Below, piece after piece: positions 62,698-64,000 of a stretch of DNA of 64,000 nucleotides. The DNA is from Mactra quadrangularis. Its lineage: Eukaryota; Mollusca; Bivalvia; Venerida; Mactridae. The translations under genes were made by a program, and so were the position numbers. Position 1 is the stretch's first letter. Every line of letters begins with the position of its first letter. Where the stretch lies: NCBI GenBank assembly GCA_025267735.1, contig CM046299.1, forward strand, positions 39,198,887 to 39,262,886. Direction: 5' to 3'. The notes below the pieces were generated by a model that searched no databases, was not told the origin of the DNA, and saw only the letters and a program-made list of their open reading frames with translations.

Positions 62698-62841
62698 TCT
62701 CGCTAGTCTTGATCTGAGTGCCAAATATGATTTGAGTAAAAGGTTGGACACTTAGATGAAAGTGTAGGAAGACGTTAAGATATGAAGAATATGTAATGTA
62801 AGTTTTGATTCACATGTCTATGGGATACAATTGAAAGGTCA

Positions 62842-62847
62842 AATAAA
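62842..62847 (+). terminator. Candidate polyadenylation signal AATAAA
   Basis: AATAAA followed within ~10-20 nt by a T/G-rich stretch (TGTTGCTTATCTTCCTGG), suitably placed after the candidate terminal exon. AATAAA is common in this AT-rich sequence, so the support is positional only. Confidence 0.25.
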
Positions 62848-63117
62848 CATGTTGCTTATCTTCCTGGATGCATTTTGACTTAATTGTGGCCTTTTTATAC
62901 CTAGAAAGTTCTTATTTAAGTTTTTTTATGCAAAAAGGGATTAACCTGAAACTTCACACGTGTCTGCAAGGTTACTATTGTAGGTCAATTATAAATTTCC
63001 ATAACTTACTCTAGCACAAATTGTGTCTGAATCAGAGTCCTCTTATACTTAGAAGTTCTTAGCTAAAAGTTTTAACACTACAACAAATGAAATTAATAAA
63101 GGATATTTGTAATTTTC
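62848..63117. other. No gene recognised
   Basis: Short AT-rich spacer with no identifiable feature. Confidence 0.3.
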
Positions 63118-63433
63118 GGTGTAACCTCGTTGTTTATTTCGCGAGTGAGCTAATGATGCAATATTTTCACGAGTAGCGTTGCCACGAGTGAAAATGTAAT
63201 AACCTTAGCTCACAAGTGAAATAAACAGATCTAACACCGAAATAAACCAATTTTCTTATTATACTCGTAATATGCTTCAAACTGACGTTATTTATTGTTT
63301 TAGTATGATATTCCTACAGTACGCCGCATCCGAACAGTGGAATCATTAAATTTATTTCCATCGTTTCAAAACAGTGGGATGTCAATTCTTTTTTTACTGA
63401 TAAATCCCGATATTCCACTGGAAAGCATATCTA
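63118..63433 (-). mobile_element. MITE family E, copy 3
   Basis: 63125-63232 is a palindrome whose arms carry GTTTATTTCGCGAGTGAGCT and AGCTCACAAGTGAAATAAAC. It is followed by the core bounded by TAATATGCTTC and GAAAGCATAT. The order is the mirror of 22520-22995, so this is a minus-strand copy. Confidence 0.6.
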
Positions 63434-64000
63434 CTCTAAATTTTACTGACCTTAATGAGATTGAATATTATTGATTTATTTTGTATACTCGAGCGAACTG
63501 TCCCTAGACTTCTCTTGTTATATTAACAAAAAGGATATATTTATCATTTGCAAAAATAAAGTATTTTAGAGCAAAGAATATTCAACGATTCTAAAATCAT
63601 ACAAATTGGCAGACTGACCTAGCTGAAAAATATGAAAATTAATTGTAAAAGGCCTATCACTAAAAAACAAAAATTAAAATAGTCGAGATGACAAAAAAGT
63701 ACTATGTATTTAAGCCTACGTTAACAAAGAAATTACTTAAACAAAAAATTGAAAGCTAAAAACGCAAATGAAAAATGAAATCCGAGTGAAAAAAACAACA
63801 AGCGATATATGCAGACACATTACGAACTCTGTATCAATTGTAGAGATTTGACTCCAGGGACCAAGTCTGATCATTCTTCATTTGAACTTTGTCTAGTGTC
63901 TATAGCATAAAGGACTTAAAATATTCAATAAAAAAGGTAATAAAAAATAAACTATAAAAAGGACTACCATTGAAAAAAGATGAAAAAGAAGAAATGACAA
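63434..64000. other. No gene recognised
   Basis: AT-rich with A runs towards the window end. No identifiable feature. Confidence 0.4.

Overview
The window is animal nuclear DNA, roughly one third G+C by eye. It has no operons, no bacterial-type genes and no recognisable phage, CRISPR or rRNA sequence. A lophotrochozoan, most likely a bivalve mollusc, is suggested by its dispersed repeats: several tRNA-headed SINE families, MITEs carrying GACGGACGGACG-type tracts, and elements with ~160-bp internal tandem repeats resembling the bivalve 'pearl' elements. This assignment is an inference; no conserved gene confirms it.

The window is almost gene-free. With this base composition the longest open frame among six random frames should be about 120 codons, and the longest seen is 127, so open-frame length alone supports no gene. 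The one coding proposal made here rests on other evidence. At about 60.06 kb on the + strand, downstream of a CpG-richer promoter-like patch (59.7-60.06 kb), a short first exon encodes a typical signal peptide and ends at a good GT donor. A possible terminal exon at 62.5-62.7 kb is in compatible phase and is followed by an AATAAA signal. The family is not recognised.

Layout: 1-2 kb holds two adjacent dispersed repeats (R1, R2) whose reverse-oriented relatives lie at 28.9-29.3 and 31.0 kb. 3-13 kb holds a hairpin, a hAT-like element, a minisatellite, MITEs and a three-level nest of DNA transposons (8.4-10.5 kb). 13-31 kb holds mariner-type MITEs, SINEs A, B and D, a second copy of the accccc-type MITE and a GA microsatellite. 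32.4-33.9 kb is a SINE split by a hAT-like foldback element, with target-site duplications readable at both levels. 36-50 kb holds elements with conserved ends and tandem cores, TIR elements, and a SINE inserted in a mariner MITE. 50-59 kb holds SINE C copies, a TTAA-flanked Kolobok-like element, hAT-like MITEs and another tandem-core element. 60-63.5 kb holds the candidate gene; its proposed intron contains a SINE and a mariner-type element with a 111-bp near-perfect palindrome at its centre.

Nothing here looks like a new multi-gene system. The informative content is the repeat biology: nested insertions with readable footprints, foldback structures and shared termini on unrelated cores. No database search was possible. 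Transposon class names rest only on terminal motifs and target-site duplications.
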